Positions 50,319-59,458 are shown, counted from the stretch's first letter. The stretch is DNA of 64,000 nt from Weissella confusa (GCA_041871065.1 CP168942.1:1203501-1267500), one strand, 5' to 3'. Made by a program: numbers and translations. Notes: generated from the sequence alone by a model not told the origin.

Positions 50319-50347
50319 AGTATGACAGAAGCGTTTGTCTTGGTCAA
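50319..50347 (-). promoter_or_regulatory. Promoter of ABC-F gene
   Basis: -35 TTGACC (50347-50342), 17-base spacer, -10 CATACT (50324-50319) on the minus strand. Confidence 0.75.
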
Positions 50348-50412
50348 GCTGAACAACTTCGACATAACAAAAAGGAACCAGTCGCAAACCGATTCCCCAA
50401 AACAATATTATC

Positions 50413-50820
50413 TTAATCACAGTACAAATGAACTGCCTGAATAGCTGCATCTACCGTCGTGGAATCTGGATTACCATATACGTGGATAGGGGCCATTGGC
50501 ACTTTTACACCGTCAACGTCCCTATAACCAGTAATTCCGACCGCATTCTCATTTGAATCAAACCAGAACCCGCCATTTTCCTGGTCATGCAATACCCAAG
50601 TCTGCTTATCTGGATGTTCGTTCAAAACCTGCTCTAATGGGCGGATAGCGTGATCGACACCATATGTTTGCGCGTCGAGCACCCAAGCTCGCTCAGTTGG
50701 GTTGGCTGGCAAAATTTCGCCGACACTTGGGCTGTCAGTTGCAACGACATGATTTGATTGCGTTGCGTACACAAACATCCCCATCGTCGCAACTGTTGCC
50801 AACAAAACTTGTTTGATCAT
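50413..50820 (-). CDS. Hypothetical secreted protein, 135 aa
   Basis: Started at ATG 50820 (GGAAG 7 bases upstream). N-terminal signal peptide (about 1-28, hydrophobic core VLLATVATMGMFVYA), then a Trp-rich soluble domain with WVLDAQTYG, WVLHDQENGGFWF and a C-terminal VHLYCD. No family recognised. The single C-terminal Cys precludes an internal disulfide. It stands between the ABC-F promoter region and the Doc locus; no operon partner is evident. Confidence 0.72.
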   Translation of the reverse strand: MIKQVLLATVATMGMFVYATQSNHVVATDSPSVGEILPANPTERAWVLDAQTYGVDHAIRPLEQVLNEHPDKQTWVLHDQENGGFWFDSNENAVGITGYRDVDGVKVPMAPIHVYGNPDSTTVDAAIQAVHLYCD

Positions 50821-50903
50821 AACTTCTTCCTTTGCGTTCCCTCTTGCAATATATTCATATTCCCACAAAGGTTAGAAGAAATTATGACCGTCACACCTGT
50901 TTG

Positions 50904-51131
50904 TTAGTGGTCGTTTACCTCAAAGATAATTTCATCCCCAACGTTTGCTTTAACGCCCAAAATCAACGCATTATGAACCGGATTTGATTCCTGTGACGGT
51001 ATATCATTTATGTGAATGACTTTGCCGTTAAGACGAACAACTTGGCCAATCTTCGTACCCATCGGCAAATTTTCATCCAAGGCAACAAGTGTCATGTCTC
51101 TAATTGAAAATGCATCGATAACTTTTGCCAT
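50904..51131 (-). CDS. Small beta-rich protein downstream of the Doc-like gene, 75 aa
   Basis: Started at ATG 51131 with GGAGG 5 bases upstream. The sequence alternates polar and hydrophobic residues and has turns at DENLPMG and VKANVGDEI, suggesting a small beta barrel. The general shape (DMTLVALDENLPMGTKIG) recalls domain 2 of translation GTPases, but this is only an impression. It lies 39 bases after the Doc-like gene in the same direction, so it is likely co-expressed and may be its antitoxin or partner; gene order (toxin first) is opposite to classical phd-doc. Confidence 0.65.
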   Translation of the reverse strand: MAKVIDAFSIRDMTLVALDENLPMGTKIGQVVRLNGKVIHINDIPSQESNPVHNALILGVKANVGDEIIFEVNDH

Positions 51132-51170
51132 ATCGGCCTCCAAAATACTATTTACTATGAGTATATCATT

Positions 51171-51587
51171 TTAGTTATTCTCAACCGATGAAAACTGAGC
51201 TGATAACCACTCAGCAATTAACATCATCGTTTCTTCCGAGTTATCCTTTTGAACCATTTCAAAAATGAATGCCTTAGCACGGTCATTGTAGTCGTCGTGC
51301 ACCGGTTGATAGCCATTCTGCTGTAAGAAGCTCAAAACCACAAGCCCCGCAGTGCGCTTGCTGCCATCAACAAACACTGGCGTCTTAATAATCTGTTGCA
51401 TCATATAAGCTGCTTTTAGCCAAACCGTCGGATAAACTTCTTGCCCAAATACAACCTGCTTCGGTTGATCAATCACAACTTCAAATGCACGTGGTGATTG
51501 AACGCCAGCATTTCCACCTAACGCCTCTACTGCATGCTTGTTCAAGGCAAGTAATTCATCTCGGGTTAAGTAATGCGTTTCTTCCAT
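51171..51587 (-). CDS. Doc/Fic-family protein lacking the catalytic histidine
   Basis: 138 residues with the death-on-curing layout: THYLTRDELLALNKHAVEALGG, SPRAFEVVIDQPKQVVFGQEVYPTVW (split) and a helical C-terminus. In Doc/Fic the motif H-P/x-F-x-D-G-N-K-R holds the catalytic His; here it reads P-V-F-V-D-G-S-K-R at about 72-80, so both His and the Asn are replaced (Pro and Ser). The nucleotide codons are unambiguous. Phosphotransferase activity as in P1 Doc is therefore unlikely. A small beta protein follows. It may be a degenerate toxin or a retained binding protein. Confidence 0.83.
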   Translation of the reverse strand: MEETHYLTRDELLALNKHAVEALGGNAGVQSPRAFEVVIDQPKQVVFGQEVYPTVWLKAAYMMQQIIKTPVFVDGSKRTAGLVVLSFLQQNGYQPVHDDYNDRAKAFIFEMVQKDNSEETMMLIAEWLSAQFSSVENN

Positions 51588-51683
51588 AATAACTATCTCC
51601 AGTCACTAACATCTCGAATACACATTATAGCCAGCTTCAGTTTGTTTGAGGCAAGATAAGTCAGATTATGAAACTTATCTTGT

Positions 51684-52268
51684 TCAGCGTCGTCTCACTT
51701 CTTCATAGACCCACTTCGCAGTACGCTCGTGAGCAACTCTATCATGATCGACAAATTTGAAGTCATATTGTTTTAAAACCATTAGTCCAAAAAGCTTTTT
51801 ATCATACACAGTGCCAAAATAGTTCGTTTCGCCGAGCGTCGCCGTTCTGTAAGTCATCACTTTGTTTTCCTGATCAACAGATGATACATTACCTTGTACT
51901 AAGCCTTGCATTTGAAACAAAAACATCATGACAACCAGAAAGAATACGCTGAACACAATCTTATAAAAAATCGGTCTGATGCAGATTAATACCGCTATGC
52001 CTGTCAGAATAGCGAACCAGAACCATCCAAGTTTTAAAACTAACCAAAACTGCAAAGTACCATTAGTTATGACCGTCGGTGCGAACAACGCTAAAAGTAG
52101 TATTGCAATGAACTTTCGCACGTCAATTTTTCTTGTGGCAGTATTTCTGCGTTTACTATTATCTTTCATGCCAAATATCGTATCTAATAATCCATTAAAG
52201 AACAAGACAAAAAAGAGATACCGCAATAATTGCGATATCTCCAAAATTGTTATATTTAATTTTGACAA
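51684..52268 (-). CDS. Hypothetical membrane protein, up to 194 aa
   Basis: The start is unsure: the open frame begins at TTG 52268 without a normal ribosome site, and the next ATG (52169) also lacks one. Three or four TM segments lie at about 13-30, 51-66, 73-92 and 100-122 (full numbering), then a C-terminal soluble part (about 125-194) with TYRTATLGETNYFGTVYDKK. It is AT-rich compared with flanking genes and no family is recognised. It may be accessory DNA. Confidence 0.55.
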   Translation of the reverse strand: MSKLNITILEISQLLRYLFFVLFFNGLLDTIFGMKDNSKRRNTATRKIDVRKFIAILLLALFAPTVITNGTLQFWLVLKLGWFWFAILTGIAVLICIRPIFYKIVFSVFFLVVMMFLFQMQGLVQGNVSSVDQENKVMTYRTATLGETNYFGTVYDKKLFGLMVLKQYDFKFVDHDRVAHERTAKWVYEEVRRR

Positions 52269-52322
52269 GTGTCCTAAATGTGTCCTAAAACGCCGTCAGT
52301 CCAGTCATACCAAGGGTTGGCA

Positions 52323-53318
52323 TTAGTCGTTACGGGTGTTACCCTTTTCGTCGTGGATAGCACGGATCTTACCGTCGTTCTCCAAGTGACCAGTTCCCGT
52401 GTAAGGCTTCACTTCGTCAAAGAAGACACCCTTCTTTGCGTAGTGGTCAAGCAATTCTTGACGCGATGCCTCGAAACGTGGTGGCAAAGCGAACGTCGTA
52501 CCCAAGTCGAACAATGATTCGTCCAACGTGAATCCTGGGTTCGTCGTAGCCAACTCAACACGGTTTCCACCAGGCTCGATGAAGTATGCTGAACGGAAGT
52601 ATCCACGGTCGATAAAGACTTCACGCTTGTAGCCCAAAGCCTTGGCACGCTCCCAGAAGTACTTCAAATCTTCTTCTGACTCAACACCCAAAGCGTAGTG
52701 GTCAGTTGAACCCTTACCAAAGCGTGAGTTAGGTGCATCTTCAGCAGTTTGAACCAATTCAATAGCTTCAACGCCTTCCAAGTCGATGATGTTACCCTTA
52801 ACTGGGATTTCCAACAAGTCTTCGAAGAAGCGACCAGTTGCAGCAACATCTGGCACGTGCAATTCAGCACCGATAACGCCAGTGATTTGGAATTCAGCAG
52901 GAACATCTGACATGTAGTTAATGTGCCAGTCGAAGTTCTTACCTTCAGTTTCTTGCATACGGATTGGCAAATCTTCGTAATCAGCCGTACGGATACGTCC
53001 CATTGCGTCAACTTCAGCCTTCAAGCCCTTTTCAGCAAAGCGGTCCAACCAGTATTGCGTTGATCCCTCAGGAATTGAGTAGTGGATGCCTGAGAAGAAC
53101 ATCTTACCGTCAGTACGGTCTTCTCGCAAGTCGTCAATTGGGAAGAACGTGATAACCGTTCCTGGCGTTCCCATGAAGTCACCGTAGTAAACGTGACGGT
53201 TCTTTGGGTTGGCTTGGTTAACTGAGTTCTTGATAAAACGCATTCCCAATACGCCAACGTAGTAATCTGCATTCAACTTGGCATCGCCAGTCAACAATGA
53301 AATGTGGTGAGTCTTCAT
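52323..53318 (-). CDS. Ring-cleaving dioxygenase-like glyoxalase-fold protein (MhqO/MhqE type)
   Basis: 331 residues from ATG 53318. Two vicinal-oxygen-chelate repeats: the first opens HHISLLTGDAKLNADYYVGVLGMRFIKNSVN (split), the second ELHVPDVAATGRFFEDLLEI. Metal ligands are His near residue 4-5, His of the central repeat, and Glu in the C-terminal repeat. Bacillus MhqO/MhqE homologues respond to quinones under MhqR control. The function here is inferred. It is a single gene, divergent from the AIM24 gene. Confidence 0.9.
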   Translation of the reverse strand: MKTHHISLLTGDAKLNADYYVGVLGMRFIKNSVNQANPKNRHVYYGDFMGTPGTVITFFPIDDLREDRTDGKMFFSGIHYSIPEGSTQYWLDRFAEKGLKAEVDAMGRIRTADYEDLPIRMQETEGKNFDWHINYMSDVPAEFQITGVIGAELHVPDVAATGRFFEDLLEIPVKGNIIDLEGVEAIELVQTAEDAPNSRFGKGSTDHYALGVESEEDLKYFWERAKALGYKREVFIDRGYFRSAYFIEPGGNRVELATTNPGFTLDESLFDLGTTFALPPRFEASRQELLDHYAKKGVFFDEVKPYTGTGHLENDGKIRAIHDEKGNTRND

Positions 53319-53525
53319 AACTAACAAACCTCTTTTTGTGTGTTTCAATATTTTTTGTTTATTACTTTATGTGAGTATAATACCCAACCTTCAAAAACTT
53401 TGCACGTAAAAAGGGTTATGCAAAAGTATTATTTTGGATTCGAACGTATAATAAGCATTGTTATAAGCTTTTCACTTACGTTTTAGTTATAATTACCCTA
53501 TAAAAATATATCGAGGTAAACAAAA

Positions 53526-54239
53526 ATGGATTACAAGATCGAATCTAATATGCAATTCCCTTTGGTTAGCTATGACTTGTTGCCAAACGAAACCGTCCGC
53601 ATTCAAAGTGGTGCGATGGTTTATCACACTGGCGACACTGAACTCAAAGGTCGTTTGAACGCAAACGGCGGTTCAGGTATTGGTAAGTTAATTCGTGCAG
53701 CCGGTCGTTCAATGGTTAGTGGCGAATCAGTCTTCATCACCGAAGTTACTGCTGGATCTCAAGGTGGTGAGTTGGCCCTCGCCCCTAATGTACCTGGTAC
53801 AATCCAAGCATTGGAAGTCACTGCTGACAAGAACTACTACTTGAACGACTCAGCCTTCTTGGCGATGGACGGTACGGTGCAATACTCAATGGAACGCCAA
53901 TCATTGGGACGTGCCTTCTTCGGTGGCCAAGGTGGTTTGTTCGTTATGAAGACGAGCGGTGAAGGTACCTTGTTGGTTGCCGCGTTCGGATCAATCAAGG
54001 AAATTGATTTGCAAGATGCCCACGACTTCACCATTGATAACGCTCACGTGGTTGCATGGGAAACGTCATTGAACTATGACATTCACCTTGAAGGTGGCGG
54101 TGTTATCGGCTCAATCGGTACGGGTGAAGGTGTCGTGAATACGTTTAACGGTTCCGGAAAGATTTTGATTCAATCATTGAATATCGAAAACTTTGCGAAT
54201 GTCCTAAAGCCATTCATGCCACAACCATCATCAAATTAA
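53526..54239 (+). CDS. TIGR00266/AIM24 family protein
   Basis: 237 residues. Family hallmarks are the LLPNETVRIQSGAMVY start, GGSGIGKLIRAAGRSMVSGES, the FFGGQGGLFVMKTSGEGTLLVAAFG core and the IGTGEGVVNTFNGSG end. It is an all-beta protein with an unknown role in bacteria; mitochondrial AIM24 contributes to inner membrane architecture. No signal peptide. Monocistronic with a GAGG site and a terminator. Confidence 0.9.
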   Translation: MDYKIESNMQFPLVSYDLLPNETVRIQSGAMVYHTGDTELKGRLNANGGSGIGKLIRAAGRSMVSGESVFITEVTAGSQGGELALAPNVPGTIQALEVTADKNYYLNDSAFLAMDGTVQYSMERQSLGRAFFGGQGGLFVMKTSGEGTLLVAAFGSIKEIDLQDAHDFTIDNAHVVAWETSLNYDIHLEGGGVIGSIGTGEGVVNTFNGSGKILIQSLNIENFANVLKPFMPQPSSN

Positions 54240-54245
54240 TGACAG

Positions 54246-54283
54246 CAAAAAAGACGGAACCAGCTGAGGTTCCGTCTTTTTTT
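54246..54283. terminator. Bidirectional terminator
   Basis: AAAAAAGACGGAACC / GGTTCCGTCTTTTTT stem between convergent genes. Confidence 0.92.
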
Positions 54284-55454
54284 AACGCTTAATGCGACTG
54301 AAAATTGAGACTCCAATCACTTGCACGACGACAATCAACACTGCCATTGGCAAGTACGTCGTTTGACCAAACAACCCGACGATTGGTGACATCAAACCAC
54401 CAAGAGCGTAACGAGCCAAGCCCAACAACGCTGATGCTGAACCAGCATTTTCTTGCTGTCCTTGCATCCCCAACGCCGTCGTCAAAGAAATAATTCCACC
54501 AACCGTTGAAACAACGATGAACAATGGTGGCAAAATCATCCAAATTGACTTTGGCATAAAGGCTGTTGCCAACAACCACAAGCCACCAATGAAAGCGACA
54601 CGGATAAACCACTTCAAGGCTGTGTACTCACCAAACTTGGCAGCCCAGCGACCTGACATGCTCGACATAAACGCGATTCCCGCACCATTAATGGCGTACA
54701 CAATCCCAAACGTCGTCACCGACAAGCCAAAAATCTTTTGCAAGACGAATGATGATCCTGAAATGTAGGCAAACAAAGCAGCGGTCATGAAGGCTTGCGT
54801 CAACGCGAATAGCACGAATTGACGTTGCTTAAACAACTTACCGAATCCTGCCACAACCGATTGCTTTTCTTGTGGTGCTGCCTTTTCAGCTGGCAACGTC
54901 TCAGGCAATGAGAACAAGACCCCAGCGAACAAAATTACACCTAGCACGGCCAATACCCAGAACGTCATTTGCCAATCGGCCCAGGCGATGATGATTCCAC
55001 CGAATACCGGTGCCAGCACTGGGAACACCCCGTTAATCGTTTGGTTAATCGCAATTTGTTGCGTCAATGTCTTACCGGTAAACAAATCGGTAATCACAGC
55101 CAATGACAACACAATGCCAGTTGATCCGGCTAATCCTTGCACCAAACGGAGAATGATTAGCACCCAAATATTTGGCGCAAAGACAATCGCTGCTGAACTC
55201 AATGCAAACGCAATTGTCCCCCACAACAACGGCTTACGACGACCGATACGGTCAGACCACGGTCCGACAATCACTTGCCCTAGCGCCAACCCCAATAGTG
55301 ACGCCGTAATCGTCACTTGCGCTAATGAAGTTGATGTGTGTAAATCTTGTTGCAACTCTGGCAACCCTGGCAAGTACAAATCCATCGCTAGTGGTGAGAA
55401 TGCACTCAAGACCCCTAGCAGGAATAGCTGTAGCTTTCCAATACTCTTTTTCAT
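54282..55454 (-). CDS. Bcr/CflA-type multidrug MFS transporter
   Basis: 390 residues from ATG 55454. Twelve TM segments. The first reads QLFLLGVLSAFSPLAMDLYLPGLPELQ (across about 6-32), a signature of the Bcr/CflA family, followed by GQVIVGPWSDRIGRRKPLL (motif A, about 58-76). These are proton-driven exporters of chloramphenicol, bicyclomycin or dipeptides. No regulator is adjacent and the substrate is unknown. Confidence 0.92.
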   Translation of the reverse strand: MKKSIGKLQLFLLGVLSAFSPLAMDLYLPGLPELQQDLHTSTSLAQVTITASLLGLALGQVIVGPWSDRIGRRKPLLWGTIAFALSSAAIVFAPNIWVLIILRLVQGLAGSTGIVLSLAVITDLFTGKTLTQQIAINQTINGVFPVLAPVFGGIIIAWADWQMTFWVLAVLGVILFAGVLFSLPETLPAEKAAPQEKQSVVAGFGKLFKQRQFVLFALTQAFMTAALFAYISGSSFVLQKIFGLSVTTFGIVYAINGAGIAFMSSMSGRWAAKFGEYTALKWFIRVAFIGGLWLLATAFMPKSIWMILPPLFIVVSTVGGIISLTTALGMQGQQENAGSASALLGLARYALGGLMSPIVGLFGQTTYLPMAVLIVVVQVIGVSIFSRIKR

Positions 55455-55532
55455 ATCCTTCACCTTCAAATAAAAAACGACCCGCAACGAGCCGTTAAAT
55501 TTCTATTACTCAGTATAGCCTTTCGCTTACTT

Positions 55533-56921
55533 TCACGCACTAACAAAGTGAGTGATAAATAGTCCAGCGATGTTGAAATAGATAATAACTGACGTCAAAT
55601 CAGACAACGTCGAGATAAATGGTCCCGATGCAACTGCCGGATCCACCCCAATCTTATCCATAATCAACGGAATAAATGATCCAGCCACATTCGCCACCAA
55701 AATGGCGACACCCATGGCCAAACCAACTGCCACACCTAGTAGTAAGTTTGCTTTCCAGACCCAAACGACCAAAAATATTGTTACGCCAGCAGTCGTTCCA
55801 ATCATCGCACCAATCAAAACCTCGGTTAACAACATCCGAAGTAATGAACTGGTTTCTTGCAACGCGATACGACGCACTGACACGGCCAACGATTGCGTGC
55901 CCGCATTACCGGCGGTTCCCGTAATTAATGAGATAAACACAGCCAAGATTGATGCTTGTTGGACCAACCCATCAAATGTATTGATGACACTGGCTGTCCC
56001 CATTCCCAAGAAAATCAAGCCAATCAACCATGGTAAACGTTTCGTCGCCGACTTAAAGGGATTCTCTTCCAAAGTGACGACGTCGACACCGGCCAAACGT
56101 GAGTAGTCTTCGGCGGCCTCTTCATCGATAACGTCCACGATATCGTCAACTGTGATAATACCGACTAGCTTGTTCTCCACCACAACAGGCATCGACACAA
56201 AGTTATAATCGGCCATCAAACGGGCAACATCTTCTTGGTCATCACTCGGTTCAACGGTAATCAAGTTTGTGTCCATGACGTCCGACACACGTGCCTCATC
56301 CGGCCAAACAATCAAAGAACGCAGTGAGATAACACCGACCAATGTCTCGTCATCATCAACCACGTAAATATACGTAATTTGTTCAGCCTCTTGGGCAGCG
56401 CGTTTCACGGCTGTCATGGCTTGGCCAATCGTCAAATTTTGATTAACGGCGACAAACTCGGTTCCCATCAAAGAACCAGCCGTGTCATCTTCATAATTCA
56501 ACAAGCGACGAATTTCATCAGCGTCCGTCTTAGGCATCAAGGCCAAGTACATCGCTAATTCGCGGGGCTCTACTTCTTCCAGCAAGTCTACCGAGTTGTC
56601 GGTATACATCTGGTTCAGCATTTGTGCTGCATAACGGGGTGACATTTCTTCCAACAAGTCGTTCAAATCAACGTCTTCTGGCTCAATTTCGTCAAAGACA
56701 GCCGCCAATTCAGTCGGCGTCAACCACTCAATGATTTGGTGACGTAATTGCGACGGCAATGTCACATAAAAAACGGCCTGATCGTAACCGTGCAGTTCGT
56801 CAAAGCCGTCTAAGAACGCCTCACGTTCGCCGTGCTCCAAATACTGAACAAGGTGGTGGGCCTGGTCGGACAGTTCATCACGCATCTCCTCTGTGATGTC
56901 ATCCATCATGTTATCTGCCAT
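55533..56921 (-). CDS. mgtE: Magnesium transporter MgtE
   Basis: 462 residues, standard MgtE. N-terminal acidic superhelical domain (about 1-130), two CBS domains (about 140-265; GVISLRSLI and GIITVDDIVDVI motifs), a connecting helix, then five TM segments with the GNAGTQSLAVSVRRIAL pore motif (about 335-350) and a C-terminal VASGPFISTLSDL motif. The channel closes when cytosolic Mg2+ occupies the N/CBS domains. It begins 24 bases after rluD with a GGGGAGG site, as part of the relQ-nadK-rluD-mgtE cluster. Confidence 0.96.
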   Translation of the reverse strand: MADNMMDDITEEMRDELSDQAHHLVQYLEHGEREAFLDGFDELHGYDQAVFYVTLPSQLRHQIIEWLTPTELAAVFDEIEPEDVDLNDLLEEMSPRYAAQMLNQMYTDNSVDLLEEVEPRELAMYLALMPKTDADEIRRLLNYEDDTAGSLMGTEFVAVNQNLTIGQAMTAVKRAAQEAEQITYIYVVDDDETLVGVISLRSLIVWPDEARVSDVMDTNLITVEPSDDQEDVARLMADYNFVSMPVVVENKLVGIITVDDIVDVIDEEAAEDYSRLAGVDVVTLEENPFKSATKRLPWLIGLIFLGMGTASVINTFDGLVQQASILAVFISLITGTAGNAGTQSLAVSVRRIALQETSSLLRMLLTEVLIGAMIGTTAGVTIFLVVWVWKANLLLGVAVGLAMGVAILVANVAGSFIPLIMDKIGVDPAVASGPFISTLSDLTSVIIYFNIAGLFITHFVSA

Positions 56922-56945
56922 GAAACTATCCTCCCCAATCTATTA

Positions 56946-57857
56946 TTAATTTTCGTCTGGTGTCACTTGGAACCCATCCAAGACATCAACGATATCTTGT
57001 GGTAGCGCACTTTGTACCGTGCGTTCCATTTGTGCGAATGGGTCGTAGAAGCGCAACCAGTAAGCGTGCAACGCTTGACGGGTAATGCCACGATCCATCG
57101 GACCACCATAAATTTCGTCACCAATCAATGGGTGACCCAGGTACTTGAAGTGCACACGAATTTGGTGCGTACGACCCGTGTGCAATTGCACGCGAACCAA
57201 GGTTCGGTTACCAAAACGCTTCACTACCCAGTATTCCGTTTGTGATGGACGCCCATCTTCACGGACCTCACGACGAATAAAGTCATCATCCATACGACCG
57301 ATTGGCGCATCGATGAAGCCATAATCATCTTCTAAATCACCATCAACAATCGCATAGTAACGCTTGTCGACTGAGTGTGTTTGCAATTGCTTATCCAGCA
57401 AGCCGTGTGCAAAACGGTGCTTGGCAAGCAATGCGACCCCTGACGTGAATCGGTCCAAACGTGTTACCACGTGTGGCACCAAGTCTTCAGCGCCTGAACG
57501 CGCCAAATACCCCTTCACACGGTTAACCATGGTTGTCTCACGGTCAGCCTTTCCAGGCACTGACGTCACGCCAGCTTCTTTCTCAACCACCAACCAGTTT
57601 TCGTCTTCAAACAAAACCGTGATTGGCAGATCAGACATTGCCACAACGTCGTTTGACTCTTCTGGTGGCATCACAATCGTGACCTTATCACCAGGCTTCA
57701 CTTCATCAACGGTACGCACTTGCTTACCGTCTAGCAAAACTGAGCCACCACCGCGCTTCACAATTGAAAACATACGGTGTGACACGCCGCGTTGTGCCAA
57801 AAATGTCTTAATTTTCAAGGTCTCATCGCCTTGGTTTGTCCAACTAAATTGGGCCAT
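56946..57857 (-). CDS. rluD: Pseudouridine synthase, RluD/RluA family
   Basis: 303 residues. N-terminal S4-like domain (about 18-80), then the catalytic motif RLDRFTSGVALLAKH (catalytic Asp, about 136-150), and the C-terminal TGRTHQIRVHFKYLGHPLIGDEIYGG (in parts, about 223-248). It makes pseudouridine in 23S rRNA or, for RluA types, also tRNA; the exact site cannot be told. The start overlaps nadK (TAATG). Confidence 0.95.
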   Translation of the reverse strand: MAQFSWTNQGDETLKIKTFLAQRGVSHRMFSIVKRGGGSVLLDGKQVRTVDEVKPGDKVTIVMPPEESNDVVAMSDLPITVLFEDENWLVVEKEAGVTSVPGKADRETTMVNRVKGYLARSGAEDLVPHVVTRLDRFTSGVALLAKHRFAHGLLDKQLQTHSVDKRYYAIVDGDLEDDYGFIDAPIGRMDDDFIRREVREDGRPSQTEYWVVKRFGNRTLVRVQLHTGRTHQIRVHFKYLGHPLIGDEIYGGPMDRGITRQALHAYWLRFYDPFAQMERTVQSALPQDIVDVLDGFQVTPDEN

Positions 57858-58672
57858 TAGTTTACCTCCGTGCCGATGAAACTTGATTGGACACGATGCC
57901 AGAAATGCATGTGTCGGTACTCAGCAAATTGAATTTTTGTTTGGGCGACACGGAACTCAATCCAGTCGATGTTTGAGGCAATCTTGCTCAAGTGGTCGAA
58001 ACTCAATGTCACAGCAGCGCCATCGTTTTCTATTTGCACACGAATAACTTCGTGACTACCGATAATCAATGGTGAACCAAGTGTTCGGAAGACACGACTG
58101 TTGATTGAGGCGATTTCAGCCAATTGAATTGCTTCAAGACTTGGGTGCATGACAGCACCGCCGATGGCCTTATTGTAGGCCGTTGATCCAGTTGGCGTTG
58201 AAGCTGTTAATCCATCACCACGGAAGCGCTCAAATAGTTCGCCTTGAATGTAAACGTCCGCTACCAGCGTTCCCAAGGGACGCTTAATCGCAGCTTCATT
58301 CAACGCCAACACGCGTTCTTCGCGACCATCGGTATAACGTACGCGCGCTTCCAACAATGGGTACTTGACCGTACGTGACTCTTCATCAGCTACCAAGCTA
58401 TCGATGAGTTCATTGATTTCAAAGTGTTGCCAGTCAGCGTAGAACCCCAAGTGGCCGGTGTGTACACCAATAAAGCGCACAAAAGCCAATTGATCGGCAT
58501 AGTGGTGGAATGCACCTAGCAACGTACCATCACCACCGACAGAAATCACAACATCTGGGTGCTCATCGTCAAAGACAATGCGGTCCGTGTTGCGCTCTGC
58601 TAATTTCTCTTTAAATAAGGCAACAACAGCTTTTGATTGTGCGCCATTGTTACTATAAATTGCTAGTTTCAT
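57857..58672 (-). CDS. nadK: NAD kinase
   Basis: 271 residues. Hallmarks are SVGGDGTLLGAFHH (GGDGT motif, about 46-59), the LNEAAIKRP (NE/D motif) and the SGDGLTASTPTGSTAYN-type segment (here RGDGLTASTPTGSTAY). It phosphorylates NAD to NADP. In Firmicutes nadK is flanked by relQ upstream and rluD downstream, as here; the genes are separated by 30 and overlap by 1 base, respectively. Confidence 0.97.
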   Translation of the reverse strand: MKLAIYSNNGAQSKAVVALFKEKLAERNTDRIVFDDEHPDVVISVGGDGTLLGAFHHYADQLAFVRFIGVHTGHLGFYADWQHFEINELIDSLVADEESRTVKYPLLEARVRYTDGREERVLALNEAAIKRPLGTLVADVYIQGELFERFRGDGLTASTPTGSTAYNKAIGGAVMHPSLEAIQLAEIASINSRVFRTLGSPLIIGSHEVIRVQIENDGAAVTLSFDHLSKIASNIDWIEFRVAQTKIQFAEYRHMHFWHRVQSSFIGTEVN

Positions 58673-58701
58673 GCTAGTCGTCTTCTTTCCTGCTACCTGG
58701 A

Positions 58702-59307
58702 TTAGGCCTCGGTATGATTATCTAACCCATTGTGTAACTCTGAGAACAATTCGTCAACGCGGATACTTAATTCAGCCACCTCACGCAACTTCTCAGTCAT
58801 TTCTTCAGTATATTCACCGTCGTACTTGTAATTAATCGCGTGTTCAATCGTTGCCCACACGTTCATTTGCATCGTACGTACTTGAATTTCGGCCAAAATC
58901 TTCTTTTCGCCAGTGATTGTTTGAACTGGATATTCAATCACGATGTGGTAAGAACGGTACCCGGATGGCTTAGCATTCGTCACGTAATCACGTTCTTCCA
59001 AAATTACCATGTCTTTTCGTTGGCGCAGCAGATCAACAATCTTGTAGATGTCTTCTGTGAACTGCGTCATGATTCGAACCCCCGCCAAATCTTCCATGTC
59101 TTGTTCCAAACGTTCTAGGTCAATGTGACGTCGAACTGCTTTTTCCTCGATATTTGGAATAGCTTTAACACGTCCAGTCACAAACTCAACCGGCGTCTTC
59201 ACGCCAGCCAATTCAAATTCCGTGCGCATACCACGTAACTTGACCTTAAGTTCGTCCACAGCCTGAACGTACGGTTGTAGTAATTTCTCCCACTCAATCT
59301 GTGTCAT
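58702..59307 (-). CDS. relQ: Small alarmone synthetase RelQ
   Basis: 201 residues from ATG 59307 (GGGGG 8 bases upstream). Synthetase motifs: EDLAGVRIMTQFTEDIYKIVDLL (around residues 86-108, in parts), the G-loop SGYRSYHIVIEYP (Tyr) and the conserved EIQVRTMQMNVWATIEHAINYKY. It has no hydrolase, TGS or ACT domain, so it is the small RelQ type. It makes (p)ppGpp during cell-wall or other stress. First gene of the relQ-nadK-rluD-mgtE cluster. Confidence 0.95.
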   Translation of the reverse strand: MTQIEWEKLLQPYVQAVDELKVKLRGMRTEFELAGVKTPVEFVTGRVKAIPNIEEKAVRRHIDLERLEQDMEDLAGVRIMTQFTEDIYKIVDLLRQRKDMVILEERDYVTNAKPSGYRSYHIVIEYPVQTITGEKKILAEIQVRTMQMNVWATIEHAINYKYDGEYTEEMTEKLREVAELSIRVDELFSELHNGLDNHTEA

Positions 59308-59458
59308 GTCGTTATCCCCCGACTTTTTTCTCACTTCCTCTATTATAGCAAAATGACCAACCTTTTTCCCGCTAATTCTTTGCCTTTAATACAAGAGATT
59401 CGAAACAGATTTTCAGCATTTTGACCCCAAATGCGCTATGCTTATTACGGTTAAAAAT

